Source of the DNA: Arthrobacter livingstonensis | GTDB lineage: Bacteria > Actinomycetota > Actinomycetes > Actinomycetales > Micrococcaceae | Direction of reading: 5' to 3' | NCBI RefSeq assembly: GCF_003219815.1 | Contig: NZ_QJVD01000017.1 | Location: 1 to 64,000 of the forward strand | DNA length: 64,000 nucleotides | Shown: one piece after another, positions 17,207 through 26,614 of the stretch | Position numbering within the stretch: position 1 is the first letter of the stretch | Layout: each line of letters begins with the position of its first letter | Position numbers and translations under genes: made by a program | Notes under the pieces: model-generated | Seen by the model: only the letters and a program-made list of their open reading frames with translations | Told to the model about the DNA's origin: nothing | Databases searched by the model: none

Positions 17207-17712
17207 TCGCAATACTTCCTTTGGACTGGCATGGCCGCGGCCACATTGCCGCGGACCTCAGTGATCTGTCCCACGGAGACTATTCAGCTTAAAACTGGCA
17301 AAGTTTGAACCATTTAGACATTGACCCAGAATTGTGGAGCAAAACTAGACAAACGCACATTGCCACGCAGTGCTGGGCGCATTTGTTTACCATGAGAAAA
17401 CACGCACTGCCGCGGCTCCGAAGACGGCGACGGTCCTACATCCCCGCGATCTTGCGGTGCAGACGCCGTGTGGGATCCACCCGGACCGCCCACGGCGGGG
17501 ATCATTGGGGCAACTTGCCTCACCGGGCAAATCGCCCTTGTTACGGTAAATCCGGATGACTGTGACTCGCCGGTTCCTCGCACACGGCCACGTCCAGGAG
17601 GTCGCCGACGTTCCTGGACGTTCTTGGACGCGACAGGACCCCGACTACGTCCGGTGGGCCGAGCTGTGGGTGCCGGCCTGAAAGTTCCCGCCGGTGGCTT
17701 GGGATCCCCAAA
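17207..17712. other. Non-coding region between the permease and gdhA
   Basis: This holds the permease promoter region near 17210-17300, which is locally AT-rich, followed by about 400 bp with no convincing gene. Long open frames here lack ribosome-binding sites and any recognisable protein character. Confidence 0.4.
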
Positions 17713-17758
17713 TACTTTCGGCGCGTCCCCCACGTGGGTGGGGAACACGCCGAAAGTA
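17713..17758. repeat. Long imperfect palindrome downstream of gdhA, possible terminator
   Basis: The arms begin with tactttcggcg and end with cgccgaaagta. About 21 bp pair with two mismatches around a GTGG centre. It lies 35 bp beyond the gdhA stop on the minus strand, so it could form the 3' hairpin of that transcript. A half copy (cgaaagta) recurs near 17778, which suggests a dispersed repeat. Confidence 0.55.
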
Positions 17759-17792
17759 CGTGGCCAATGGTGGGCCGCGAAAGTATGGAGCC

Positions 17793-19181
<1,389 letters not shown>

Positions 19182-19248
19182 TCAGTTGCAATTTTCCAGT
19201 CACACCGCGCCATTAAGCCAATTATTCTTGAGATTCGAGACTGCGTGC

Positions 19249-19275
19249 GTGATCCTGCAGATATTTGAGGATCAC
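19249..19275. terminator. 8-bp perfect hairpin between the ArsR gene and the gdhA promoter
   Basis: GTGATCCT and AGGATCAC enclose an 11-nt loop. A run of five T follows on the plus strand. It lies 40 bp past the stop of the minus-strand regulator, so it may be its transcript end, although the T-run is on the opposite strand. Confidence 0.3.
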
Positions 19276-19315
19276 GGCTGTTTTTGGGGTCCGGAGGCGT
19301 GACGGCCCGGGCCGG

Positions 19316-20017
19316 TCAGTCCCTGCGGCGGCGGAACGCAGGCAGGTTTGCCAGCAGGTCCGCGGCCTTGTTGGCGGCCCGGCCCACGCTGCGGGTGATG
19401 TGCTGCTGCACGGACGGATCTTGTCCCCCGGCCGGCACGACGACGGCGGCCCTTGCGGCGTCTGCCGGGGCGGCGGCCCTCACGGCCCCGGTGGCCAGCG
19501 CTATCCCCGCTGCCGGTTCCAGTGCGGGCCTCGCAGCCGGTGCCGCCTGCGCCGCCGGTTCCAGGGCGGGCCGGGCTCCAGCCGGGTCGGTGCGCCCGTC
19601 GATGGCAGGCGACCGGGAGGGCCCACCGTCGTCAATTGTGGCGGGGCCGCCCGCCGGCGCACCATTGCGGGCAGCAACCGCTGTCCGCGCGGCAGCTGCC
19701 GGGGCGGCCCCCGAACCCGCGGCCGATCCAGCCGCAGGCCGCGCCCCGCGCGCCACCCCGGCACCGAGTCCGTCAAGCCATTCGGCGACCAGCGACAGCG
19801 GTTCCGTATTGATGCTGTAAAAACGTTTTTGGCCCTGGGCGCGCATGGTCACCACGCCGGCCTCGCGGAGCACGCGCAGGTGCTTGGAAACGGTGGGCTG
19901 GGAAACGCCCAGTTCCTCAACGAGCTGACCCACCGCCTTGTGCTCCCCCGCCAGCGCCTCCAGGATGTCCCTGCGCGTGCCCTCGGCAATGACGGCAAAT
20001 ACTTCTTCTACGACCAT
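19316..20017 (-). CDS. ArsR-family regulator with an Ala-rich C-terminal extension
   Basis: A 233-residue protein. The first about 90 residues are a standard ArsR winged helix: IAEGTRRDILEAL, then the recognition helix QPTVSKHLRVL and wing AQGQKRFYSINTEPL. No metal-binding Cys motif is visible. The remaining about 140 residues are a low-complexity Ala/Gly/Pro/Arg tail that ends in RSVGRAANKAADLLANLP. ArsR proteins normally stop near residue 110-120, so the tail is unusual. The ATG at 20017 has AGGGTGG upstream. It lies 37 bp after acuC on the same strand and may be co-transcribed with it. Confidence 0.8.
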   Translation of the reverse strand: MVVEEVFAVIAEGTRRDILEALAGEHKAVGQLVEELGVSQPTVSKHLRVLREAGVVTMRAQGQKRFYSINTEPLSLVAEWLDGLGAGVARGARPAAGSAAGSGAAPAAAARTAVAARNGAPAGGPATIDDGGPSRSPAIDGRTDPAGARPALEPAAQAAPAARPALEPAAGIALATGAVRAAAPADAARAAVVVPAGGQDPSVQQHITRSVGRAANKAADLLANLPAFRRRRD

Positions 20018-20054
20018 CACACCACCCTAGCGACATATGCCCGCCACGGCATCT

Positions 20055-21266
20055 TCAGTCGAACCACGGATCCAGCCCGTACAGCGGGAACACCGCTTTG
20101 CGCGTCGCCATGACGGTCCTGTCCAGCGCGTCGGAGGGGTTGTAGCCCACTTCCCACGACCTCCACCAGGTGTCGGCGTCTTCGCCCATCAGCAGCGGCG
20201 CCACCCTGCCGTGGCGCTCCAGCACATAGTCGCGCCAAGGTTGTGGCACGGGAGCGCGCAGCGGCACCGGCCGTCCGGCGGCAATGGCCATCAGGTGGGT
20301 CCACACGCGCGGCACCACGCTGACAATGTTGTAGCCGCCGCCACCGGTGGCCAGCCAGCGCCCGCCGCACACCTTGTCGGCCAGTGCCGCAATGGACAGG
20401 GCCGCCTCGCGCTGGGCGTCCACGCTGGTATTCAGGTGGGAGAGCTCGTCGTCGCGGTGCGAGTCGCAGCCGTGCTGGCTGACAATGACCTCCGGAGCGA
20501 AAGCGGCCACCAGCTGCGGCACGACGGCGTGAAAGGCCCGCAGCCAGCCGGCGTCGGAGGTGCCCGCCTGCAGGGCCACGTTGACCGCGGTGCCCTGCGC
20601 CTGCGGCCCGCCAATTTCGTTGGCGAAGCCGGTGCCGGGAAAAAGTGTCAGCCCCGACTCGTGCAGGGAGATGGTCAGTACCCGGGGGTCGTCCCAGAAG
20701 ATGCTTTGGGTGCCGTCGCCGTGGTGAGCGTCGATGTCGATGTACGCAACCTTCCGCACGCCGGAGTCGAGCAGGCGCCTGACGGCCATGGCGGCGTCGT
20801 TGTAGATGCAGAAGCCGCTGGCCTTCTCACGGCTGGCATGGTGCATGCCGCCGCCAAAGTTCACGGCGCGCACCGCGGCCCCTGAGATAAGTGCATCCGC
20901 GGCGCTCAGGGATGCGCCTCCCAGGCGGGCGCTGGCCTCATGCATGCCGGCAAAGGCCGGATCGTCCTCGGTGCCCAGCCCGCGGTCCGGATCGGACAAT
21001 GTGGGATCGGCCCCTACCCGGCGGACCGCGGCGATGTAGTCGCGGCTGTGCACGGTGGCGAGTTCGTCGTCGGACGCCACATGGGAGGCTTCCACGCTCA
21101 CCTGCGGAAGGTCGAAGATGCCCAGCTCCCTGGCGAGCCGCGAGGTCAGCTCCAGCCGCTTTGGCGACATGGGGTGGCTGGGGCCAAAATTGTACGCAGA
21201 CATGGCCGCATCGCAGACTATGCTTGTCGGGACGGCCGCGGGCCCGGTGCTGGCAATGGATGACAT
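20055..21266 (-). CDS. acuC: Histone deacetylase-family protein, acetoin utilisation protein AcuC-like
   Basis: A 403-residue zinc-dependent deacetylase of the arginase/deacetylase fold. GGGMHHASREKASGFCIYND carries the catalytic His pair. YIDIDAHHGDGTQ supplies the Zn-ligand Asp and His. SQHGCDSHRDDELSHLN and TGGGGYN form the pocket. In Bacillus, AcuC deacetylates acetyl-CoA synthetase; an acs gene lies in this window at 49.9 kb, although not adjacent. It is divergent from trkH. The ATG at 21266 is preferred over a nearby out-of-frame ATG. Confidence 0.88.
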   Translation of the reverse strand: MSSIASTGPAAVPTSIVCDAAMSAYNFGPSHPMSPKRLELTSRLARELGIFDLPQVSVEASHVASDDELATVHSRDYIAAVRRVGADPTLSDPDRGLGTEDDPAFAGMHEASARLGGASLSAADALISGAAVRAVNFGGGMHHASREKASGFCIYNDAAMAVRRLLDSGVRKVAYIDIDAHHGDGTQSIFWDDPRVLTISLHESGLTLFPGTGFANEIGGPQAQGTAVNVALQAGTSDAGWLRAFHAVVPQLVAAFAPEVIVSQHGCDSHRDDELSHLNTSVDAQREAALSIAALADKVCGGRWLATGGGGYNIVSVVPRVWTHLMAIAAGRPVPLRAPVPQPWRDYVLERHGRVAPLLMGEDADTWWRSWEVGYNPSDALDRTVMATRKAVFPLYGLDPWFD

Positions 21267-21364
21267 CCATCACAGGTTACCGAACTCCGTTCGACTTTGC
21301 CGTATCGGCGGGGTCGGGGCGGGAACGAATAGGCAAATCACGGGCAGGAGGGCTGGCAGACACC

Positions 21365-22771
21365 TTGGCCATTAAACCCACCCAGGCGCACGGCACGCGG
21401 CGCTGGCCCTTCACCCAAGTGGCAATGGTCCGCGACTTTGTGGACCGGGTTGCCAACAGCTCGCCCGCCCGGCTCGCATTGACCGTCTTTGCTCTGGTCA
21501 TTCTGGCCTTCACCCTGGCGCTGACCCTGCCGGCAGCTGCCCGCGACGGTCAGGCCACCTCCTTCCACGACGCCTTGTTCACCGCCACCTCCGCCGTGTG
21601 CGTCACCGGCCTGACCACCGTCTCCACCGCCTTGCACTGGTCGTTCTTTGGCCAGCTGGTGATCTTGATCGGCATCTTTGTGGGCGGCCTGGGCATCCTG
21701 ACGCTGGCCTCGCTGATGTCCCTGATGGTCAGCAAGCGGCTCGGTGTCCGGGGAAAGCTCATCGCCCAGGAGGCCATGAATGCGGGGCGGTTAGGCGAGG
21801 TCGGCACGCTGCTGCGCATTGTCATCAGCACCTCGGTGGCCATCGAGGTGGTGCTGGCCCTGGCGCTGGCGCCGCGGTTCCTGATTCTGGGTGAATCCCT
21901 GCCCGAGGCCATCTGGCATGCGACGTTTTACTCCATTTCCGCCTTCAACAACGCCGGCTTCACACCCCATTCCGACGGCGTGGTCCCGTACGAGGCTGAC
22001 TTGTGGATCCTGGTTCCATTGATGGTTGGCGGTTTTATCGGCAGCCTGGGCTTTCCCGTGCTGATGGTTCTGCTGGCCACCGGTTTCCGCTTCAAAAAGT
22101 GGACACTGCACGCCAAGCTCACCATCGAGGTCTCGCTCATGCTGCTTGTCGCCGGTGCCGTCGCGTGGGGTGCCATGGAGTGGACCAACCCCGTTACCAT
22201 CGGCAAGATGAGTGTGGGCGACAAGATCACGCACTCCATCTTTGCCTCCGTCATGACCCGTTCCCTGGGCTTCAACCTGGTGAACATGGACCAGATGCAT
22301 TCTTCCACGATGCTGCTCACGGATGCCCTGATGTTTGTGGGCGGCGGTTCGGCATCCACGGCCGGCGGCATCAAGGTCACCACCTTGGCCGTGATGTTCC
22401 TGGCGATCGTGGCCGAGGCCCGAGGCGACACCGACGTGAAAATTCACGGACGCACCATCCCGCAGGGGAGCATGCGCGTGGCCATTTCCGTGATCATGAT
22501 GGGCGCCACCATGGTCGCGGTGGCCTGCGGCCTGCTGCTGGCGATCAGCGGCCAGCCCCTGGACAGGGTTCTGTTCGATACCATTTCCGCCTTTGCCACC
22601 GTGGGCCTGAGCACCGGGCTGAGCTCCGAGCTGCCGCCCGCGGGCGTCTATGTCCTCACCGCCATGATGTTCATGGGCCGCGTGGGATCCATCACGCTTG
22701 CCTCGGCCCTGGCACTGCGCCAGCGCCGCCAGCTGTACCACTATCCGGAAGAGAGGCCGATCATTGGCTGA
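21365..22771 (+). CDS. TrkH/KtrB-family potassium uptake membrane subunit
   Basis: About 468 residues with four repeated membrane-pore-membrane units. The selectivity-filter-like loops are TSAVCVTGLTTVST, SAFNNAGFTP, GGGSASTAGGIKVTT and AFATVGLSTGLS. With the cytoplasmic TrkA/KtrA-like partner that follows, it forms a Na+- or ATP-regulated K+ uptake system. The start is uncertain: TTG at 21365 has an AGGAGGG about 12 nt upstream, while the ATG at 21425 lacks a site. Its 3' end overlaps the partner by 8 bp, so the two are translationally coupled. Confidence 0.9.
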   Translation: MAIKPTQAHGTRRWPFTQVAMVRDFVDRVANSSPARLALTVFALVILAFTLALTLPAAARDGQATSFHDALFTATSAVCVTGLTTVSTALHWSFFGQLVILIGIFVGGLGILTLASLMSLMVSKRLGVRGKLIAQEAMNAGRLGEVGTLLRIVISTSVAIEVVLALALAPRFLILGESLPEAIWHATFYSISAFNNAGFTPHSDGVVPYEADLWILVPLMVGGFIGSLGFPVLMVLLATGFRFKKWTLHAKLTIEVSLMLLVAGAVAWGAMEWTNPVTIGKMSVGDKITHSIFASVMTRSLGFNLVNMDQMHSSTMLLTDALMFVGGGSASTAGGIKVTTLAVMFLAIVAEARGDTDVKIHGRTIPQGSMRVAISVIMMGATMVAVACGLLLAISGQPLDRVLFDTISAFATVGLSTGLSSELPPAGVYVLTAMMFMGRVGSITLASALALRQRRQLYHYPEERPIIG

Positions 22772-23450
22772 CAAGATGAATTCCAGCGACCGCCCGCCGC
22801 ACAACGCACCGGTCCTGGTGATCGGGCTGGGCCGTTTTGGCGCGTCCACGGCCCACCAGCTGGTCAAACAGGGGCGTGAGGTGCTCGCCATCGAACGCGA
22901 CCCCGCCCTGGTGCAGAAGTGGGCCGGCGTCCTCACCCACGTGGTGGAGGCCGATGCCACCAACATTGACGCGCTCCGCCAGCTCGGCGCGCAGGACTTC
23001 AGCTCCGCCGTCGTCGGGGTGGGCACATCCATCGAATCCAGCGTGTTGATCACCGTGAACCTGGTGGACCTGGGGATCGCCCACCTGTGGGTCAAGGCCA
23101 TCACCCAGTCGCATGGGAAGATCCTGACCCGGATCGGTGCCAACCATGTCATTTATCCGGAGGCCGACGCCGGCGTCCGCGCCGCACACCTGGTGGGCGG
23201 GCGCATGCTGGACTTCATCGAATTCGACGACGACTTCGCCATCGTGAAGATGTATCCGCCCAAGGAGACCCAGGGCTTCACGCTCGAGGAGTCAAAGGTG
23301 CGGTCCAAGTATGGGGTGACCGTGGTGGGCGTGAAGTCGCCGGGCGAGGACTTCACGTATGCGCAGCCCGGCACCCGCGTCTCCAGCCGGGACATGCTCA
23401 TTGTCTCCGGCTATGTCGACCTGCTTGAGCGCTTCGCGGCCCGCCCCTGA
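22764..23450 (+). CDS. TrkA/KtrA-family potassium uptake regulator (RCK domain)
   Basis: A 228-residue cytoplasmic gating subunit. The N-terminal RCK_N Rossmann domain shows LVIGLGRFGASTA and AIERDPALVQ, followed by VVEADATN. The C-terminal RCK_C domain runs from about residue 145. It binds nucleotides and opens or closes the adjacent pore protein. The TTG at 22764 overlaps the trkH stop; an ATG at 22776 is the alternative. Confidence 0.9.
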   Translation: MADKMNSSDRPPHNAPVLVIGLGRFGASTAHQLVKQGREVLAIERDPALVQKWAGVLTHVVEADATNIDALRQLGAQDFSSAVVGVGTSIESSVLITVNLVDLGIAHLWVKAITQSHGKILTRIGANHVIYPEADAGVRAAHLVGGRMLDFIEFDDDFAIVKMYPPKETQGFTLEESKVRSKYGVTVVGVKSPGEDFTYAQPGTRVSSRDMLIVSGYVDLLERFAARP

Positions 23451-23497
23451 CCTCACGTTTTCGGGCCGGCCGGCGTCTACAGGGCATGGAGGTAAAA

Positions 23498-24010
23498 ATG
23501 ATGCTCAGGCACATAGTTTTTGACTCACCCATCGGTCCGCTGACCGCAGTGGGGAACGACGCCGGACTGGTGGCCGTGTACATGGCGGAGCACAGGCGCC
23601 GGCCGGGTTGGGAGACGTTGGGCGAGCGGGTTCCGGCATCCGATTCGCCGGTGCTTGCTGCCGCGGTTGAACAGCTGGGCGAGTATTTTACCGGCGGCCG
23701 CCGCGAATTTTCGGTGCCGCTGGCCCCCGCCGGGAACCCGTTCCAGCACCGGGTCTGGGACGCACTGCGCCAGATTCCCTTCGGGGAACTGCGCACGTAC
23801 GGGGACCTGGCGGCCATGCTCGGGGACCGCTCCATGGCTCAGGCCGTGGGGTCCGCCAACGGCCGCAACCCCATCAGCATCATCGTCCCGTGCCACCGTG
23901 TGGTGGGCGCCGACGGTTCGCTGGTCGGTTACGCCGGCGGGCTGGAACGCAAGCAGTTCCTCCTGGAGCTGGAAAACCCGTCGCGGGTCCAAACTGAAGC
24001 GTTGTTTTGA
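23498..24010 (+). CDS. ogt: Methylated-DNA-[protein]-cysteine S-methyltransferase
   Basis: A 170-residue suicide repair enzyme that removes O6-alkyl groups from guanine. FQHRVWDALRQIPFGELRTYGDLA is the DNA-binding helix-turn-helix region. GSANGRNPISIIVPCHRVVG contains the Arg finger region and the acceptor Cys in PCHRV. The ATG at 23498 is chosen because GGAGG sits 5 nt upstream. Its stop overlaps the TTG start of the sigma factor, so it leads a three-gene coupled unit with a second, divergent alkyltransferase. Confidence 0.92.
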   Translation: MMLRHIVFDSPIGPLTAVGNDAGLVAVYMAEHRRRPGWETLGERVPASDSPVLAAAVEQLGEYFTGGRREFSVPLAPAGNPFQHRVWDALRQIPFGELRTYGDLAAMLGDRSMAQAVGSANGRNPISIIVPCHRVVGADGSLVGYAGGLERKQFLLELENPSRVQTEALF

Positions 24011-24651
24011 GCCGGATTTCCGCCGCGGTTCCGCCGCCGTCGCAGGAGGGCGGAGCGCGTGCACTTCCGCCGTTCGAGTCCCTCGTGGCCTCCCACGGCC
24101 CGGCCGTGCTGCGGGTGTGCCGGGCACTGGTCGGGTTCCAGGACGCTGACGACGTCTGGCAGGACACTTTCCTGGCCGCCCTGCGCGTCTATCCGTCCGC
24201 ACCGGTGTCCAACTATGAGGCATGGCTGGTGGCGATCGCACGGAACAAGGCGATGGACCACCACCGCAAGGCTGCAAGGCTGCCCGTCCCGGCTGGCTCC
24301 GGCGGTTCCGGCGAAACTGCCGGTGGCCTCCCCGGCGGCCAGCTTGCGGGCGGCCAGCTTGCGGGCGGCCAGCTTGGCGCGCCCCGCCCGGGCGGGGCGC
24401 AGGCGGCAGGAGGGGACGGCGTCGCACATGCCGTGGAGGCCGGTGAGGACGCCGCCGTGGTGTGGGCGGCGCTTGGTACGCTGCCGGCCAAGCAGCGCGG
24501 GGCCGTGGTGTACCACCACTTGGCCGGTCTCCCCTATGCCGAGGTTGCGGGGTTGCTGGGGAACTCGGAGGCGGCCGCGCGGCGGGCCGCGGCCGACGGG
24601 ATGACGGCGCTGCGGAAGTTCTTGGCGCACGACGGAAAGGGACAACCATGA
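24007..24651 (+). CDS. ECF-type RNA polymerase sigma factor
   Basis: A 214-residue sigma-70-family factor. Region 2 includes VCRALVGFQDADDVWQDTFLAAL and YEAWLVAIARNKAMDHHRK. Region 4 includes AALGTLPAKQRGAVVYHHLAGLPYAEVAGLLG. A Gly/Ala-rich linker separates them and carries three GGQLA units encoded by a 15-bp repeat. It starts at a TTG overlapping the upstream ogt stop and ends in an ATGA overlap with the next alkyltransferase gene. No classical anti-sigma gene with a zinc motif is adjacent. Control of alkylation-damage repair is suggested by position only. Confidence 0.85.
   Translation: MSRISAAVPPPSQEGGARALPPFESLVASHGPAVLRVCRALVGFQDADDVWQDTFLAALRVYPSAPVSNYEAWLVAIARNKAMDHHRKAARLPVPAGSGGSGETAGGLPGGQLAGGQLAGGQLGAPRPGGAQAAGGDGVAHAVEAGEDAAVVWAALGTLPAKQRGAVVYHHLAGLPYAEVAGLLGNSEAAARRAAADGMTALRKFLAHDGKGQP
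24334..24378 (+). repeat. 3 x 15-bp in-frame tandem repeat within the sigma-factor linker
   Basis: The unit ggcggccagcttgcg occurs at 24334-24348 and 24349-24363, with a slightly altered third copy at 24364-24378. It encodes GGQLA units in the linker between sigma regions 2 and 4. Being in frame, copy-number change would alter linker length without breaking the gene. Confidence 0.8.
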
Positions 24652-25319
24652 CGAAGACACGATTCCCGGCGTCCGCGATCCTCCCCGCGGCGGCAGTCGG
24701 TTCGGGCGGATCCGGCCAACTGCCACCCGAACTGGCGCGGCTCGCGGGCGGGGAGCCGGAAACGTTGGCACGGCTGGGCGGGCTGCTCCTGGCCGCGGCG
24801 GGCAGGGACGGCCTGGTGGATGTGGCGTACCGGGTGGTCGACTCCCCCGTGGGGCCGCTGCTGCTGGCCGGCACGGATGTCGGCCTGGTCCGGATTGCCT
24901 TTGCCATCGAGGGGCACGACGCAGTGCTGGAGTCCCTGGCGGCCACCATCAGCCCGCGCGTGTTGCGCGCCCCGGCCCGGCTGGACGCGGCGGCCCGGGA
25001 ACTCGACGAGTACTTTGGCGGGAGCCGGCATGCCTTCGACCTTCCGCTGGACTTGCGGCTGGCCAACGGATTTCGTCGCGAGGTGCTTGCGCACCTGCCG
25101 GAAATTGGCTACGGGCACACGGCCAGCTACGCAGCCGTCGCCGCGCTGACGTCCAGCCCCCGCGCCGTGCGGGCGGTGGGGACCGCGTGCGCCCGCAATC
25201 CGTTGCCGCTGGTGGTTCCGTGTCACCGCGTGGTCCGCTCCGACGGCGGCAGGGGCTCGTATCTGGGCGGGACCGCCGCGAAGGCGCTGCTGCTGGACCT
25301 GGAAGCGGCCGCCGAGTAG
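24648..25319 (+). CDS. Second methylated-DNA-cysteine methyltransferase, with N-terminal extension
   Basis: A 223-residue protein. The C-terminal about 165 residues are a full alkyltransferase: VVDSPVGPLLLAG, FRREVLAHLPEIGYGHTASY, ARNPLPLVVPCHRVVRSDGG and GTAAKALLLDLE. The acceptor Cys is present. About 58 extra residues precede the domain (ELARLAGGEPETLARLGGLL), Ala/Leu-rich and without Cys. Its ATG overlaps the sigma-factor stop by 4 bp. By analogy with Ada it might both repair DNA and sense alkylation to control the sigma factor; that is inference. Confidence 0.85.
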   Translation: MTKTRFPASAILPAAAVGSGGSGQLPPELARLAGGEPETLARLGGLLLAAAGRDGLVDVAYRVVDSPVGPLLLAGTDVGLVRIAFAIEGHDAVLESLAATISPRVLRAPARLDAAARELDEYFGGSRHAFDLPLDLRLANGFRREVLAHLPEIGYGHTASYAAVAALTSSPRAVRAVGTACARNPLPLVVPCHRVVRSDGGRGSYLGGTAAKALLLDLEAAAE

Positions 25320-25328
25320 CCCCCTCCC

Positions 25329-25514
25329 GACGCCGTATCACCTTTGGTGGCAAATCCCACGACGCCGTATCACCTTTGGTCGCGATTCAAAGGTCGCCGT
25401 ATCACTCCCCATGCACCTGCTCAGCCGGTGCGGTATTTGGTGATACAGCGTCCGCGATAAAGGGACCAAAGGTGATACGGCGTCGGCGAAAGATGCGCCA
25501 AAGGTGATACCGCG
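25329..25514. repeat. Palindromic repeat element between convergent genes (copy 1)
   Basis: Two direct units gacgccgtatcacctttggt (25329-25348 and 25361-25380) are 32 bp apart, followed by a degenerate third (25392-25405). Inverted units then lie at 25436-25452, 25465-25484 and 25498-25514. The core 25329-25484 is 156 bp, the same length and layout as the copy at 62629-62784. It fills the gap between the convergent alkyltransferase and proC genes and could fold into a large hairpin, possibly a two-way terminator. Confidence 0.85.
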
Positions 25515-26351
25515 TTATTGCGCGGCGAGCTCCTTGGTGATTTCGGCGGCGCGTGCCGCGGCGGCCTTCGCTCCGGCACTCACAATGCCGGGCAGGCCCA
25601 GCTTCTCAAAAGTGGCGATGGCCTGTTCGGTCGTGCCTTTGGGGCTGGTTACGCCGCGGCGCAGCGCCTCCGCGTCCGCACCGGGCTCGGCGAGCATGAG
25701 GCCCGCCCCCGCCACGGTTTCGCGGGCAAGGACCTGGGAAGTCTCGGCGGAGAGCCCGAATTCCTGCGCAGCGGCCGCCATGGCCTCCACCAGGTAGAAC
25801 GCGTAGGCGGGTCCGGAACCGCTGATGGCGGAGACGGCATCCTGCTGGTCTTCAGGAACGTCGAGCACCACGCCGGAACCGTCAAAGATCTCGTGGGCCG
25901 CAGCCAGGTCGTGTTCGTCCGCAGTGGTCCCGGCAGAGAGCGCCACCACGCCACGTCCCACCTTCAACGGAGTGTTAGGCATCGAGCGGACCACGGGCTG
26001 GCCCGGGCGCAGGGCACCTTCGAGCTGCTCCAGTGAAACGGCCGCGGCCACACTGACCACCACGGCACCGGGATCCAGGTGTTCGGCAATCTCGCGGCAA
26101 AGCGCTGCAATGCCAACTGGCTTGACTCCGAGAATCACCACGGAGGCGCCGGCCACTGCCTCCGTGTTGGCGTTGCTTTCCTCATTCGAGGCCAAGGCAG
26201 TAACTCCATGGCGTTGGGCCAGTTCCTCCGCCCGTTCAGCCCGGCGGACGGTGACGGTCACGGATTGTGGGGGCGTCCCAGCGGACAGCAACCCGGTCAG
26301 AATTGCCTCGCCCATGGAACCACAGCCTAGAAATACGATCTTTTTGCTCAT
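25515..26351 (-). CDS. proC: Pyrroline-5-carboxylate reductase
   Basis: A 278-residue enzyme of the last step of proline synthesis, reducing pyrroline-5-carboxylate with NAD(P)H. The N-terminus FLGCGSMGEAILTGLL is the Rossmann motif, VRSMPNTPLKVGRGV the family substrate loop, and SGSGPAYAFYLVEAMAAAA the C-terminal signature. TSPKGTTEQAI matches the ProC C-terminal motif. Its neighbours to the right, an isomerase and a Ppx phosphatase, are also near proC in mycobacteria. Confidence 0.95.
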   Translation of the reverse strand: MSKKIVFLGCGSMGEAILTGLLSAGTPPQSVTVTVRRAERAEELAQRHGVTALASNEESNANTEAVAGASVVILGVKPVGIAALCREIAEHLDPGAVVVSVAAAVSLEQLEGALRPGQPVVRSMPNTPLKVGRGVVALSAGTTADEHDLAAAHEIFDGSGVVLDVPEDQQDAVSAISGSGPAYAFYLVEAMAAAAQEFGLSAETSQVLARETVAGAGLMLAEPGADAEALRRGVTSPKGTTEQAIATFEKLGLPGIVSAGAKAAAARAAEITKELAAQ

Positions 26352-26479
26352 GCCTCCATCTTTCTTGTCCGGCTCCCGGCATGCAACAACGGGCCAAACA
26401 TTGGGCGTACATGTCGCCCCGCGATGGGATTGCCAGACTTCTCCCAGCCCGGTGGGGGTCTTTGCCCAGAAAGCCGGAT
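26352..26479. other. Upstream region of proC and of the first RNA element
   Basis: Non-coding. It should hold the proC promoter on the minus strand and a promoter for the rightward RNA element, whose -10-like TAGTGT begins at 26480. No gene is seen. Confidence 0.4.
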
Positions 26480-26614
26480 TAGTGTCTTAAGTACCTCATA
26501 GAGGTGCGAGTGATGATGGACCGGCGGTTGTTTTCAACTGGTGGCCCGGAGCGCCGGAAGTGGCTAGGTATCCCCCAAGATCTAGCACTGCTTCCGGCGT
26601 TTCCCGCGCTTAAG
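26480..26614 (+). ncRNA. Candidate structured RNA, copy 1
   Basis: It begins with a -10-like TAGTGT (26480-26485). A block at 26487-26520 is shared with copy 2, with three differences in 34 nt. The block contains a mini-hairpin (ACCTC-ATA-GAGGT). A second hairpin has GTTG-TTTT-CAAC. A third, long hairpin (26552-26599) has CGCCGGAAG pairing with CTTCCGGCG and five C (26572-26576) in its loop. The element closes with CTTAAG, which can pair with the CTTAAG at its start. The hairpins differ in sequence from copy 2 while the fold is kept. No protein-coding sense is seen. The strand is inferred from the order of elements. Confidence 0.6.

Noticed and set aside
25329-25514. CRISPR array
   Set aside because: Units reverse orientation midway, spacers are 10-15 bp and similar to each other, and no cas gene is present.
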